Shown here in pieces: positions 33,970-43,281 of a DNA stretch of 64,000 nucleotides. Within the stretch, counting starts at the first letter, position 1, and each line of letters starts with the position of its first letter. The notes under the pieces are model-generated. The model saw nothing but the letters and a program-made list of their open reading frames with translations, did not search any database and had not been told where the DNA came from. The position numbers and the translations under genes were made by a program. Source of the stretch: Parvibaculum sp. (GTDB lineage Bacteria; Pseudomonadota; Alphaproteobacteria; Parvibaculales; Parvibaculaceae); the NCBI GenBank assembly GCA_019635955.1, contig JAHBYL010000008.1:1-64000 (forward strand), in the 5' to 3' direction.

Positions 33970-35928
33970 TCACCTCAAATCAGGCGGCGTCGCCTCCTGC
34001 GCAAGCGCGGCCACCACATCACCAAGCGCCATCGTCTTCTGGTCCTGCGACCCGAGGCGGCGAACGGAGAGCGTGCCCTCCTCCGCCTCGCGCTTGCCCG
34101 CGACAAGGATCGCCGGCACCTTGCCGACGGAATGTTCGCGCACCTTGTAGTTGATCTTCTCGTTGCGAAGATCGAGCTCCACGCGAAGCCCGGCAGCGCG
34201 CAATTCGGCCACCACCTTTTCCGCATACTCGTCGGCATCCGACGTGATCGTCGCCACCACCGCCTGCACCGGCGCCAGCCAGAGCGGGAAGCGGCCCTCG
34301 TAATGCTCGATCAGAATGCCGATGAAGCGTTCCAGCGAACCGAGGATTGCGCGATGCAGCATGACCGGGCGATGCTTCGCCCCGTCCTCGCCGATATAGC
34401 TCGCATCGAGCCGCTCCGGCAGGTTGAAGTCGAGCTGCAGCGTGCCGAGCTGCCATGAACGCCCGATCGCATCCTTCAAATGGAATTCGAGCTTCGGCCC
34501 GTAGAACGCGCCCTCGCCCGGCGCCAGCGTGAACTCGCGGCCGATCTCCGTCAGCGCCTCTTCCAGCGCCTTCTCCGCCTTCTCCCACGTCTCGTCGGAG
34601 CCGACGCGCTGTTCGGGCCGCAGCGCGAGGCGCACCTTCAGGTCCGTGAAGCCCATATCGTCATAGACACTTTCGAGCAGCGACACGAAAGCGGACGTCT
34701 CCGCCTTGATCTGGTCTTCCGTGCAGAAGATATGCGCATCGTCCTGCGTCATCTGCCGCACGCGCATCAGCCCGTGCAGCGCGCCATGCGCCTCGTTGCG
34801 GTGGCAGCAGCCGAACTCGGCCATGCGCAGCGGCAGGTCGCGATAGGATTTCACGCCCTGCTTGAAAATCTGCACATGCGCCGGGCAGTTCATCGGCTTG
34901 ATCGCCATGAGCTTTGCCTTGCCGGAAAGAACGGGCGCTTCCTCGTCCGTGCCCGGCACTTCGTCCGGCACCACGAACATGTTTTCGCGATACTTGCCCC
35001 AATGGCCGGACTGTTCCCAGAACTTCGAGTCGAGAAGCTGCGGCGTGCGCACTTCCACATAGCCCGTCGCATCGATCCGCCGGCGGACATATTGTTCGAG
35101 CGCCTGCCAGATGCGCCAGCCCTTCGGATGCCAGAAGACGGAGCCCTGCGCTTCCTCCTGCAGATGGAACAGGTCCATCTCGCGGCCGATCTTGCGGTGG
35201 TCGCGGCGCTCCGCCTCTTCCACCATCGTGAGATAGGCCTTGAGGTCCGCCTCCGTCGCCCAGCACGTGCCATAGATGCGCTGAAGCATCTCGTTGCGGC
35301 TGTCGCCGCGCCAATAGGCGCCGGCAAGCTTCGTCAGCTTGAAGGCCTTGCCGAGCTTGCCCGTGGACGGCAGATGCGGCCCCCGGCAAAGGTCGAGCCA
35401 GTTGCCCTGGCGATAGACCGACACATCCTCGCCCGCCGGAATGCTCTCGATGATCTCGGCCTTGTAGTGCTCGCCGATCTTCTTGAAATAGGCGACGGCG
35501 TCGTCGCGGCTCCACACTTCGCGCGTGATCGTCTCGTTGCGGTCCACGATCTCACGCATCTTTGCCTCGATCTTTTCGAGGTCTTCCGCCTTGAAGGGTT
35601 CGGCCCGCGCGAAGTCGTAATAGAAGCCGTTTTCGATCACCGGCCCGATCGTCACCTGCGTGCCGGGGAAAAGTTCCTGCACCGCTTCGGCCATCACATG
35701 CGCGCAGTCGTGACGCAGGATTTCGAGCCCGTCATCCGTCTGCGGCGTCACCACTTCCACGATCGCGTCCCGGTCGATCACCGTGGACAGGTCTTTCATC
35801 TTGCCGTCGATCTTGATGGCGAGCGCCTTCTTGGCGAGCGACTTCGCAATGCTCTCGGCAAAGGCGAGCCCGTCGAGCGGGGCTTCCACTTCACGGACGG
35901 AACCGTCAGGCAGTTTCAACTGGATCAT
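33970..35928 (-). CDS. thrS: Threonyl-tRNA synthetase
   Basis: This is a class II aminoacyl-tRNA synthetase of 652 residues. It has an N-terminal TGS domain, a second editing domain, and a catalytic core with [13 protein letters not shown] and [17 protein letters not shown] for Thr and ATP binding with a Zn site. An anticodon-binding domain ([19 protein letters not shown]) follows. Length and domain order are complete. A GAGAGAGAAAA stretch precedes the ATG. It lies 9 bases after yidD on the same strand. Confidence 0.97.
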   Translation of the reverse strand: MIQLKLPDGSVREVEAPLDGLAFAESIAKSLAKKALAIKIDGKMKDLSTVIDRDAIVEVVTPQTDDGLEILRHDCAHVMAEAVQELFPGTQVTIGPVIENGFYYDFARAEPFKAEDLEKIEAKMREIVDRNETITREVWSRDDAVAYFKKIGEHYKAEIIESIPAGEDVSVYRQGNWLDLCRGPHLPSTGKLGKAFKLTKLAGAYWRGDSRNEMLQRIYGTCWATEADLKAYLTMVEEAERRDHRKIGREMDLFHLQEEAQGSVFWHPKGWRIWQALEQYVRRRIDATGYVEVRTPQLLDSKFWEQSGHWGKYRENMFVVPDEVPGTDEEAPVLSGKAKLMAIKPMNCPAHVQIFKQGVKSYRDLPLRMAEFGCCHRNEAHGALHGLMRVRQMTQDDAHIFCTEDQIKAETSAFVSLLESVYDDMGFTDLKVRLALRPEQRVGSDETWEKAEKALEEALTEIGREFTLAPGEGAFYGPKLEFHLKDAIGRSWQLGTLQLDFNLPERLDASYIGEDGAKHRPVMLHRAILGSLERFIGILIEHYEGRFPLWLAPVQAVVATITSDADEYAEKVVAELRAAGLRVELDLRNEKINYKVREHSVGKVPAILVAGKREAEEGTLSVRRLGSQDQKTMALGDVVAALAQEATPPDLR

Positions 35929-35937
35929 TTTTCTCTC

Positions 35938-36252
35938 TCAATGCGTTCCGTGCGTGTGGGCTTCCGGGTCCGGCATCCGCCACCTTCCATAGCGCCACGG
36001 CGCCCAGAAGGGCTGCTTCTCCAGCACCTCGGGCACCGGGTCGAAGCCGTGGCTGCCCCAGGGGTGGCAGCGGAGGATCCGCGACAGGCCGAGCCATCCC
36101 CCGCGCCACGGCCCATGCCGCTCGATCGCCTGCACCGTATAGTCGGAGCAGGTCGGCAGATGGCGGCATTTCGGCCCGATCAGCGGCGATATGAACCATT
36201 GATAGAACCGGATCAGGCCGCGCATCGCGAGCGATAGAGGGTCGCGCCGCAT
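35938..36252 (-). CDS. yidD: Membrane protein insertion efficiency factor YidD
   Basis: This 104-residue amphipathic protein is of the YidD family, which assists YidC in membrane protein insertion. The signature [22 protein letters not shown] is visible in part, followed by [19 protein letters not shown] and [14 protein letters not shown]. The C-terminus is extended and Trp-rich. Here it lies just ahead of thrS rather than beside rpmH and rnpA, its more common place. Confidence 0.93.
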   Translation of the reverse strand: MRRDPLSLAMRGLIRFYQWFISPLIGPKCRHLPTCSDYTVQAIERHGPWRGGWLGLSRILRCHPWGSHGFDPVPEVLEKQPFWAPWRYGRWRMPDPEAHTHGTH

Positions 36253-36358
36253 GGGAAAACCCGTCAGAAATTACACGCACTTGTTAGCTTTTAAATGGAA
36301 TCGGCACAACACGCAGGCGCACCCGGCGCTTTCCGGCCTATCCGTCTGTTTTGCTTGG

Positions 36359-36406
36359 AAAAAAGCCGCCCGGGCGCAGATCGCGCGGGAGCAGCCAGGC
36401 CCGGGC
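36359..36406 (-). terminator. Terminator of the cysS-SufU operon
   Basis: On the minus strand two copies of GCCCGGGC, itself a palindrome, sit on either side of a 23-base loop. They are followed by GGC and a run of six T. It lies one base after the SufU-like stop codon, so it ends the cysS-sufU transcript. Confidence 0.7.
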
Positions 36407-36407
36407 T

Positions 36408-36911
36408 CTAGGCAGCCGGGCCGGTGCTAGTGGCGGTCCCGGTCTGCATGGGCGCAGTACCACTCCCCTTTTTAGCAAGCGCAGCTTCCACCGCCTCTTC
36501 CACCGCGTCGAACACGAGCAGCGTCGAGGCGTGGCGGGCTTTGTAGTCGCGCACCGGCTCCAGCACCTCTAGGTCTTTCCACTTGCCGCCATAGATCGCG
36601 CGCGGCGGCTCGGCGCCTTCCTTCAGCATCGCCCGCATGGCGGCGCCGACCTCATGAAGCTCCGCCGCGCTCGCGCCGATCACATGCCGCGCCATGATGG
36701 AGGACGAAGCCTGCCCCAGCGCGCAGGCCTTCACATCGGCGCCGTAATCGGCCACCCGGCCCTCGGCATCGAGCTTCACATCGACCGTCACCTTCGAGCC
36801 GCAAAGCTTCGAGATCGCCGTCGCCGAAGCGTCGGGCGCGGCAAGCCGCTCGCCATGCGGAATATCCGCGGCGAGAGCGAGAATGCGCTTGTTGTAGATC
36901 TCGTTGAGCAT
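36408..36911 (-). CDS. SufU/IscU-like Fe-S scaffold protein without the third cysteine
   Basis: The 167-residue protein matches the U-type Fe-S scaffold fold: SKLCGSKVTVDV for the first Cys region, and VKACALGQASSSIMARHVIG for the second. The third ligand of IscU/SufU is replaced: the region reads DYKARHASTLL, where relatives have a Cys. The Asp of the usual CGD is also absent, the sequence being CGS. A Pro/Thr/Gly-rich tail follows. It may bind the cluster in another way, perhaps with His, or act as a helper. Its ATG directly follows the cysS stop (TAGATG), so the two are coupled. Confidence 0.78.
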   Translation of the reverse strand: MLNEIYNKRILALAADIPHGERLAAPDASATAISKLCGSKVTVDVKLDAEGRVADYGADVKACALGQASSSIMARHVIGASAAELHEVGAAMRAMLKEGAEPPRAIYGGKWKDLEVLEPVRDYKARHASTLLVFDAVEEAVEAALAKKGSGTAPMQTGTATSTGPAA

Positions 36912-38318
36912 CTAGCTCGCCACTCTCCAGCTTGTGCCTTGCGGCCCATCCTCGATCTGAATGCCCCGCGCCGCAAGTTCGTCGCGGATGCGGTCGGCCT
37001 CGGCGAAATCCCTTGCCTTGCGCGCCGCATTCCGCGCCGCAATCAGCCTCTCGATCTCTTCCCCGTCTATATGGGAAGCCGCCCCACCGCCTGCAAACCA
37101 GGCTTCAGGGTCCATTTCGAGAATACCGATCATCCGCCCTGCCCCGATCAGCGCCGCCTTGAGCTGCGCCCTCGTGCCGGGGTCGGTCGCCGTGTTGGCC
37201 TGCTTCGCCAGGTCGAACAGCACGGCCAGCGCCTTCGGCGTGTTGAGGTCGTCGAGCAGCGCATCGACAAAGGCGTCGGGCGCCGCGTCGCTCGCGGGCT
37301 CCGCTTTCACATCGGCAAGGTTCCGGAGCGCGCCGTAAAGCCGGTCGAGCATGCGCCGCGCCTGCATCAGCCCTTCCGCCGTCCAGTCGAGCGGCTGGCG
37401 GTAATGCCCGTTCAGAAGCGCAAGTCGGATCGCCTCGCCCGGCGCCTGCTTGATGAGGTCATTCACCAGCAGCACATTGCCGAGCGATTTCGACATCTTC
37501 TCGGATTCGATGTTCACGAAACCGTTGTGAAGCCAGAAGCGCGCAAGCGGCACACCGCCATGCGAGCAGGCCGACTGCGCCACCTCGTTCTCGTGGTGCG
37601 GGAACTGCAGGTCGATGCCTCCGCCGTGAATGTCGATGGTCTCACCGAGATGCTTCTCGATCATCGCCGAGCATTCGATATGCCAGCCCGGCCGCCCGCG
37701 GCCCCAGGGGCTATCCCAGCCCGGCTGGTCGGGGTCGGACGGCTTCCACAATACGAAGTCCGACGGGTCCTTCTTGTAGGGCGCCACCTCGACCCGCGCG
37801 CCCGCCACCATCTCGTCGCGGTCGCGGCCCGACAGCCGACCATACTCGGCAAAGCTCGGCACGTTGAAGAGCACATGCCCCTCCGCCGCATAGGCGTGCC
37901 CCGCCTCGATCAGCCGTTCCATCATGGCGATCATCTCGGCGATCGTTTCCGTCGCCTTCGGTTCGAGATCGGGCGCGAGAACGCCAAGCGTGCCCATATC
38001 CTTGCGGTAGATGTCGGCATATTTCTCGGTGATGACGGAAATATCGACGCCCTGCGCCTTCGCTGAGGCAATGATCTTGTCCTCGATATCGGTGATGTTG
38101 CGCGCATAGACGACATGCGGGAAAAGGCGGCGCAGAAGCCGCGCCAGCACGTCGAACACGACCGCCGGCCGCGCATTGCCGATATGGGCGAAGTTGTAGA
38201 CCGTCGGCCCGCAGACATACATCGTCACGCGCTCGGGATTGGCAGGAACGAATTCTTCCTTTTTCCGTGTGAGCGAGTTGTAAAGCGAGAGCTTGCGGTT
38301 CTTGATCTGGGTGTTCAT
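36912..38318 (-). CDS. cysS: Cysteinyl-tRNA synthetase
   Basis: This is a class I synthetase of 468 residues. It has the Zn Cys and HIGH-type motif in [18 protein letters not shown], a second Zn site region with [20 protein letters not shown], and KMSKS in [11 protein letters not shown] place the start at the ATG at 38316-38318, which overlaps the stop of a 14-codon frame (ATGA). An ATG at 38328-38330 is the alternative. No good ribosome site is seen before either. The gene is directly followed by the SufU-like gene. Confidence 0.95.
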   Translation of the reverse strand: MNTQIKNRKLSLYNSLTRKKEEFVPANPERVTMYVCGPTVYNFAHIGNARPAVVFDVLARLLRRLFPHVVYARNITDIEDKIIASAKAQGVDISVITEKYADIYRKDMGTLGVLAPDLEPKATETIAEMIAMMERLIEAGHAYAAEGHVLFNVPSFAEYGRLSGRDRDEMVAGARVEVAPYKKDPSDFVLWKPSDPDQPGWDSPWGRGRPGWHIECSAMIEKHLGETIDIHGGGIDLQFPHHENEVAQSACSHGGVPLARFWLHNGFVNIESEKMSKSLGNVLLVNDLIKQAPGEAIRLALLNGHYRQPLDWTAEGLMQARRMLDRLYGALRNLADVKAEPASDAAPDAFVDALLDDLNTPKALAVLFDLAKQANTATDPGTRAQLKAALIGAGRMIGILEMDPEAWFAGGGAASHIDGEEIERLIAARNAARKARDFAEADRIRDELAARGIQIEDGPQGTSWRVAS

Positions 38319-38359
38319 CGGTCGGGCCATTCGGTCATCGGCAGGGGCTTCATCCTCAT

Positions 38360-38377
38360 GCCCGCCTCGCGACGGGC
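38360..38377 (-). promoter_or_regulatory. Hairpin with GNRA loop between the small Cys-rich frame and cysS
   Basis: On the minus strand GCCCGTC and GGCGGGC pair over 7 bases (one T-G pair) around the loop GCGA. It starts just after the stop of the Cys-rich frame and ends 42 bases before the preferred cysS start. No T-run follows, so it is not an intrinsic terminator; it may affect translation. A 14-codon frame (38315-38359) starts right after it and overlaps the cysS ATG. Confidence 0.4.
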
Positions 38378-38378
38378 C

Positions 38379-38468
38379 TCAGACGGTGGTGGGACAGCCG
38401 CACGTGGCCGCGCAGCCGCCCGGAAGGCAGCACGAAGTTCGGCAACACGTAGTCGGACGCATCGTCAT
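38379..38468 (-). CDS. Putative 29-residue Cys-rich leader frame upstream of cysS
   Basis: From the ATG at 38466-38468 a frame of 29 codons contains seven Cys (for example TCCRTSCCLPGG, CAATCGC) and stops at 38379-38381. A strong GGAGG lies about nine bases before the ATG. It is 60 bases ahead of cysS on the same strand. A Cys-rich peptide in front of a cysteinyl-tRNA synthetase gene suggests cysteine-responsive control through stalled translation. A caution: another frame over the same DNA reads protein-like text (YVLPNFVLPSGRLRGHVRLS) and has more typical codons. The region could instead be a gene relic, with the Cys-rich frame only its shadow. Confidence 0.35.
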   Translation of the reverse strand: MTMRPTTCCRTSCCLPGGCAATCGCPTTV

Positions 38469-38695
38469 CCCTGAAACCCTCCGCCAGCCTCTTGGAGCCA
38501 GCCGGCAATATGCCCGTAATCTGTAAGCGATGCCCATGCTCTGTGGCAAGGTTTAAGAATTAACCAATGATCCCGGGATTCTGCCCGCCCCGGAGAACCG
38601 GAAGGCCGTTTCTCACGTCTAAATCACAAGGCGCGGGCGCCGCCGGATGGCGGCGGCCGGGTTCCATTTTGCGGGATATCGCGAACCTCGCACCC

Positions 38696-38724
38696 TTGAT
38701 AGGCCGTTTGCGCAAGGCTATATG
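38696..38724 (+). promoter_or_regulatory. Candidate folE promoter
   Basis: TTGATA and TATATG are spaced by 17 bases, as expected for a housekeeping sigma-factor promoter. The transcript would have a leader of about 155 bases before the folE ATG. Confidence 0.5.
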
Positions 38725-38825
38725 CAAGGTTGAGCCGATGTCACATCAACTACAGCATGGCATAAGACCCCGTGCTTGATGGGCAAAATGGGCAGTTCCC
38801 GCAGCGGAAGGGCCTGTGACTTGAA

Positions 38826-38862
38826 CCGGTCGCCCACTCTTCGGAAACGGAGACACGGCCGG
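38826..38862 (+). promoter_or_regulatory. Possible THF-II (folE motif) leader RNA
   Basis: CCGGTC pairs with GGCCGG over 6 bases (one G-U) around an internal loop and a second helix (CTCT with GGAG) with an 8-base loop. The element ends 25 bases before the folE ATG. A folE leader motif of Alphaproteobacteria, later shown to bind tetrahydrofolate, is known at this place. The fit here is by position and simple two-helix shape only. Confidence 0.35.
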
Positions 38863-38887
38863 GAAACCCCTAAACGAGATTGGTCGA

Positions 38888-39523
38888 ATGGACATGAATG
38901 CTGCTGTTGATGGGCTCCGCGCCCAGCCTGAAAACGAGCGCCTTTTGAGCGTGAAGAAGCCCTCCCGCGAGGAAGCCGAAGCCGCCGTGCGCACCCTTAT
39001 CGCCTGGGCCGGCGATAATCCGGACCGCGAAGGCCTGATCGATACGCCCGGCCGCGTCGTGCGCGCCTATGAGGAGTTCTTCGAGGGCTACAATGAAGAC
39101 CCCTTCAAGGAACTGACCCGCACCTTCGAAGAGGTGGAGGGCTACCAGGACATGGTGATGCTCCGCGACATCAATATCGAGTCGCATTGCGAGCATCACA
39201 TGGTCGCGATTCTCGGCCGTGCCCATGTCGCCTATGTGCCGACCAAGAAGGTCGTCGGCATCTCGAAGCTCGCCCGCGTCATCGAAATCTACGCCAAGCG
39301 CCTGCAGACGCAGGAAACCATGACGGCGCAGATCGCGGACACGATCAATGCGGCGCTCGCCCCCCAGGGCGTTGCGATCCTCATCGAGGCGAAGCATCAG
39401 TGCATGACGACGCGCGGCATCAAGAAGCCCGATGTCGCCACCATCACCACGCAGTTCACCGGCGTCTTCCGCGACGATCCCCGCATGGAAGCCCGGTTCA
39501 TGCAGATGATCCGCGGATACTGA
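38888..39523 (+). CDS. folE: GTP cyclohydrolase I
   Basis: This enzyme converts GTP to 7,8-dihydroneopterin triphosphate, the first step of folate synthesis. The 211-residue protein has the zinc and catalytic motif [20 protein letters not shown]. It also has [35 protein letters not shown], and the second zinc Cys in [10 protein letters not shown]. Length and motifs are complete for the type IA enzyme. A leader RNA may lie upstream. The next gene on the strand, hisI, follows a palindromic repeat. Confidence 0.96.
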   Translation: MDMNAAVDGLRAQPENERLLSVKKPSREEAEAAVRTLIAWAGDNPDREGLIDTPGRVVRAYEEFFEGYNEDPFKELTRTFEEVEGYQDMVMLRDINIESHCEHHMVAILGRAHVAYVPTKKVVGISKLARVIEIYAKRLQTQETMTAQIADTINAALAPQGVAILIEAKHQCMTTRGIKKPDVATITTQFTGVFRDDPRMEARFMQMIRGY

Positions 39524-39554
39524 GCCGCTTTCGTCTGTAAAAATCGTTTCCTGG

Positions 39555-39648
39555 AAAACGTCATGGCCCGGCTTGTCCGGGCCATCCACGTCTTTAGGAT
39601 AGAAAAGCAAGACGTGGATGCCCCGCATAAAGCGGGGCATGACGTTTT
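39555..39648. repeat. REP-like palindromic repeat, copy 2
   Basis: The 94-base element has perfect 11-base outer arms (AAAACGTCATG and its complement) and inner pairing (GGCCCGG with CCGGGCC, and CCACGTCTT with AAGACGTGG). The left side CGTCATGGCCCGGCTTGTCC and the right side starting TGGATGCC align base by base with copy 1 at 33862-33949. It sits between folE and hisI, 15 bases before the hisI start. Confidence 0.75.
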
Positions 39649-39662
39649 GGGAGATTGGCAAC

Positions 39663-40103
39663 ATGTCATCCAGTTCCCCCTTCGGCACTTGCGGCAGCAA
39701 GAGCGAAACCGAGGAAGGCTCCGTCTTCGCGCCGAAATTCGACGACAAGGGCCTCATCACCGCCGTAACGACGGACGCGAAGACAGGCGAACTCCTCATG
39801 GTCGCCTGGATGAACGCCGAAGCCCTCGCTCGCACCATCGAAACCGGCGAAGCCTGGTACTGGAGCCGCTCGCGCAACGAACTCTGGCACAAGGGCGATA
39901 CGAGCGGGCAGATCCAGACCGTCGTCGAGCTGCGCACCGATTGCGACCAGGACACCGTCTGGCTGAAGGTCGAAGTCGCGGGCGATGGCGGCTGCTGCCA
40001 TGTCGGCTACCGCTCCTGCTTCTATCGCCGCGTGCCGCAAGGCCAGCCTGCGGCACTTGAGCCCACCGGGGAACGGAAGCTTTCAGCATCCGTTCAGGAA
40101 TAA
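39663..40103 (+). CDS. hisI: Phosphoribosyl-AMP cyclohydrolase
   Basis: HisI opens the adenine ring of phosphoribosyl-AMP in the third step of histidine synthesis. The 146-residue protein has [37 protein letters not shown] and the metal-binding [11 protein letters not shown]. The end motif is [12 protein letters not shown]. It is the stand-alone form without the HisE domain. The ATG at 39663 is preceded by GGGAG. Other his genes are not in the window. A repeat element separates it from folE. Confidence 0.95.
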   Translation: MSSSSPFGTCGSKSETEEGSVFAPKFDDKGLITAVTTDAKTGELLMVAWMNAEALARTIETGEAWYWSRSRNELWHKGDTSGQIQTVVELRTDCDQDTVWLKVEVAGDGGCCHVGYRSCFYRRVPQGQPAALEPTGERKLSASVQE

Positions 40104-40203
40104 GGGCTCAGCCTCGAATGTGATCGCATCTCTTCCCACATGGGGAGAACCGGCGGCGTCTTTCGCCGGAAATGTGTAACATTCATCTGTTTTTCTCACG
40201 GCC

Positions 40204-41277
40204 ATGAAGCATTTTCGCATGTCACGTCCAAAGATCGGCATTGCACTCGGCGCCGGCGTTGCACGCGGCTGGACTCATATCGGCGTGCTGCGCGCCCTGT
40301 CGCGTGCGGGCATCGAGCCCGACATTGTCTCTGGCACGTCGATCGGCGCGCTGGTCGGCGGCTGTCTCGTCGCGGGAAAGCTCGATCCGCTGGAGGAATT
40401 CGCGCGCTCCCTGACCCGCCGCCGCATGTTGAGCCTGCTCGATCTGCGCTTCCGCTCCTCAGGTCTCATCGGCGACAACAAGCTTGCCGACCTGATGCGC
40501 GACCATCTGGGCGATCTGCGCATCGAGGACCTGCCGCGCACCTTTGTCGGCGTCGCGACCGAACTCACCACCGGCCATGAGCTCTGGCTGCATCAGGGCA
40601 GTCTCATCAAGGCGATCCGCGCCTCCTATGCCCTGCCCGGCGTCTTCGCGCCAGTCGCGCTGGAAGGCCGGTGGCTGATCGACGGTGCATTGGTGAACCC
40701 GGTCCCCGTTTCCGTCGCGCGGGCGCTGGGCGCACGCGTCCTCATTGCCGTCAACCTGAACAACGATCCCTTCGATCCCGCGACCCGCCGCCGCGCAAAG
40801 AGCAGTTTCCCCGGCTACATCCATTCGGCCGCGCCCGTCATGCCGGAAGACGATCTCTTTCGCGAGATCGAGCGCCAGATTGCCGATGAGGAAGAGGTCG
40901 AGGAGGTTCAGGAGGAAATCGCGGACGCCGTCGCCCCGGCCACCGGCAACACGCCCATGGCCGAGCGCATTCGCTCCACCTTCCGCAATCTCGGCTGGAA
41001 GTCGAAGCCGGAAAAGGAACTGATGCGCCGCGTGATCGGCGGCAACCAGCGCGAGCCGGGCATCGCGAGCGTCATGCTCGCCTCGCTCAACATCGTGCAG
41101 GACCGCCTGGCCCGCATGCGCATGGCGGGCGATCCGCCCGACATCATGATCGCGCCGAAGGTTGGCCATCTGAGCCTGCTCGACTTCGACCGCGCGGACG
41201 AGCTGATCCGGCTCGGCGAGGAGGCGGCCGAGGAAGCTATCCCTCAGATCATGGAAATCATCGAACTCGTCGGCTGA
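40204..41277 (+). CDS. Patatin-like phospholipase family protein
   Basis: This is a 357-residue member of the RssA/patatin group, a Ser-Asp dyad lipid acyl hydrolase. The oxyanion loop is GIALGAGVARGWTHIG, the nucleophile Ser is in SGTSIGALVGG, and the Asp is in LIDGALVNPVPVSVA. A C-terminal extension has an acidic stretch (EEEVEEVQEEI) and a helical region. The second in-frame ATG at 40219 is a possible start. The substrate is unknown. It converges with a CBS protein gene, 10 bases apart. Confidence 0.88.
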   Translation: MKHFRMSRPKIGIALGAGVARGWTHIGVLRALSRAGIEPDIVSGTSIGALVGGCLVAGKLDPLEEFARSLTRRRMLSLLDLRFRSSGLIGDNKLADLMRDHLGDLRIEDLPRTFVGVATELTTGHELWLHQGSLIKAIRASYALPGVFAPVALEGRWLIDGALVNPVPVSVARALGARVLIAVNLNNDPFDPATRRRAKSSFPGYIHSAAPVMPEDDLFREIERQIADEEEVEEVQEEIADAVAPATGNTPMAERIRSTFRNLGWKSKPEKELMRRVIGGNQREPGIASVMLASLNIVQDRLARMRMAGDPPDIMIAPKVGHLSLLDFDRADELIRLGEEAAEEAIPQIMEIIELVG

Positions 41278-41287
41278 CGCCGGCGGT

Positions 41288-41716
41288 TCAGCCGTTCGCG
41301 ATATAGAGGCGCAGTGCCTCCGTCTCCATCACCGTTTCGGCGATGCGATGCTTCACGACGTCGCCGATGGAGACGATGCCCGCGAGCTCGCCATTCTCGA
41401 TCACCGGCAGGTGGCGGAAGCGGCCTTCCGTCATCGAATCCATGAGTTCATCCACGGAGTCGTTCAGGCTGCAGGTGATGACGCGCGTCGTCATCACTTC
41501 GTGAACCGGCGCCTTCAGCGCGTTGCCGCCGCGCCGCGCCACCGCCTTCACGATGTCTCGCTCGGAAACGATGCCGAGCACCTTGCGGGACTGCATGACG
41601 ACGACGGCGCCGATGCCGCGCTCGGAAAGAAGCGTCGCGGTTTCGGCCAGCGTCACATCCGGCGACACCGTGGCGACATCCGTGCCCTTGGCCTTCAAGA
41701 TCGTGGCAACATTCAT
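41288..41716 (-). CDS. CBS-domain pair protein
   Basis: This is a 142-residue protein made of two CBS domains, residues 8-60 (VSPDVTLAETATLLSERGIG and GIVSERDIVKAV) and 75-130 (DSVDELMDSMTEGRFRHLP and GIVSIGDVVKHRI). CBS pairs bind adenosine nucleotides such as AMP, ATP or NAD and act as sensors; no partner domain is present. The ATG at 41714-41716 follows GGGAGGT; a longer frame upstream is not conserved. Confidence 0.9.
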   Translation of the reverse strand: MNVATILKAKGTDVATVSPDVTLAETATLLSERGIGAVVVMQSRKVLGIVSERDIVKAVARRGGNALKAPVHEVMTTRVITCSLNDSVDELMDSMTEGRFRHLPVIENGELAGIVSIGDVVKHRIAETVMETEALRLYIANG

Positions 41717-41982
41717 CGTCTGTACCTCCCGTACCGGAGCTTCGAACCGCCCCCGGCGACTCCCCCCGAAATCGCAGAGCCTTGCCCTTGGGGAAATGAT
41801 GCGACATTCCGCCGCATCCAGCAAGAAGATACATGTAAAGTGAGGGAATCCGCCCTTTCCGAAGGGTCCGGTAGCCCCGCCTTTGACATGGACCCGCCAC
41901 CGCCGATAATCGCCGCTGCCTTGGTTGAGTCCCAATTCCCGCGTCTTAATTCGCCTCCCGGCAAGAACGAGCGACTCGATCC

Positions 41983-43281
41983 ATGTGGCAGCGCGCCTAT
42001 CTCAGGAAACTGAAAAGCGACATCGACCTCTGGATCGAGCGCGGATGGGTGACGCCCGCCAATGCCGAACTCATCCTGCAATCGGCAGACAGCGCGCCCG
42101 CGCAGCGCCGCATGCCGGTCATCCTCGCCATTCTGGGCGCGGTGCTGATCGGCTTCGCCGCCATGAGCTTCGTCGCGGCGAACTGGAACGAGATTCCGAA
42201 ACTCGTGAAACTGGTCGCGATCTTCGGCGCCATGTGGGCGGCATGGATAGCGGCCATCATGCTCGAGAAGCGGAACCACCCGGCCTTCGCGCAGGCGGCG
42301 GTGCTTGCAGGCCTCGCGCTCTTCGGCGCAGGCATCATGCTCATCGCGCAGATCTATCACATCGTGACGGACGATCCGGGCGGCGTTCTCGCCTGGGCGA
42401 TCGCATCGCTGGCGGCGGCGCTGCTGCTGCCGTCGCGCCCGGCGCTCGCGCTCGGCATATTGCTCACGATCGTCTGGTCCGTCTTTGCTTGGCAGCTCGA
42501 CGACAGCACACCGCATTGGCCCTTCTGGATTCTCTGGGCGGTATCAGCCTTCGTCGCGCTGCGTCTCGCCTGGGCCCCCGGCTTCCATCTCGTGCTGATC
42601 GCGGGCTTCGTCTGGCAGGCGGTAAACGCGGAAGCCATATCCAGCAGCCTCGGCATCGAGCCGGCATGGCTTCTCGCCTTCGTCACGCTTGAAGTCCTGA
42701 TCCTCTGGCTCGCCGCAATGCTGGGCGAAAGGCGCGCGCCGCGCTTCGCCTCGGCTGCAGAAGCCTATGCCATGGTAATCGCCTTCGTTCTCTTCTGGGT
42801 GCTCCAGCTCGCGCCGGATGCAAACGTGTTTCAGGATGGCGTGGCGACCGGCGGATTGGCGCTCTGCGCCCTTGCCGCCGCCGCCCTCGCCGCATTGATG
42901 ATGCTCGCCATCTCCCGTGGCCTGCTGGAAGGCCGCCATGCGGCGGGCATCGCAGCGATCGCCATCGGCGCTCTCGCTTATCCCTTCATTGCCGCTTCCA
43001 ATGCGGCCCTGGTGCCCTGGCTCTACGCGGCTCTCTTCCTTGTGCTCGCGGCCTGGCTCGTTTCATACGGTACGGCACGGGAATCGCGCATTGCCGTCAA
43101 TCTCGGCTTCGTGGCATTCGGCGCAGAACTTCTCTGGCTCTATTTCGAAACGCTGGGCAACCTGCTCGATACCGCGCTCTTCTTCGCGGTCGGCGGCATC
43201 TTCCTCATTGCCGGGGCCTTCATCATGGAGCGCATGCGCCGCCGCCTCATTGCCCAGACGGATGCGGGAGGTGCCGCATGA
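41983..43281 (+). CDS. DUF2157 membrane protein
   Basis: This 432-residue protein has a soluble N-terminal domain with WQRAYLRKLKSDIDLWIERG, typical of DUF2157, followed by about twelve hydrophobic segments. The function is not known. It overlaps the next gene by 4 bases (ATGA). That gene encodes a GDYXXLXY-type protein, and this pairing is common across proteobacteria and suggests they act together at the membrane. Confidence 0.85.
   Translation: MWQRAYLRKLKSDIDLWIERGWVTPANAELILQSADSAPAQRRMPVILAILGAVLIGFAAMSFVAANWNEIPKLVKLVAIFGAMWAAWIAAIMLEKRNHPAFAQAAVLAGLALFGAGIMLIAQIYHIVTDDPGGVLAWAIASLAAALLLPSRPALALGILLTIVWSVFAWQLDDSTPHWPFWILWAVSAFVALRLAWAPGFHLVLIAGFVWQAVNAEAISSSLGIEPAWLLAFVTLEVLILWLAAMLGERRAPRFASAAEAYAMVIAFVLFWVLQLAPDANVFQDGVATGGLALCALAAAALAALMMLAISRGLLEGRHAAGIAAIAIGALAYPFIAASNAALVPWLYAALFLVLAAWLVSYGTARESRIAVNLGFVAFGAELLWLYFETLGNLLDTALFFAVGGIFLIAGAFIMERMRRRLIAQTDAGGAA

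Larger units (their letters stand above)
38469..38887. other. Intergenic region between the cysS leader and folE
   Basis: This stretch holds a promoter for folE (TTGATA, 17 bases, TATATG at 38696-38724) and a structured segment just before folE. It also contains the start-less open frame that continues into the Cys-rich region. I see no further gene. The 160 bases between promoter and folE suggest a leader RNA. Confidence 0.5.

Noticed and set aside
34480-36237. Long open frame on the plus strand opposite thrS and yidD
   Set aside because: It mirrors the codon pattern of thrS, has an Arg/His/Leu-rich composition typical of antisense frames in GC-rich DNA, and matches no family.
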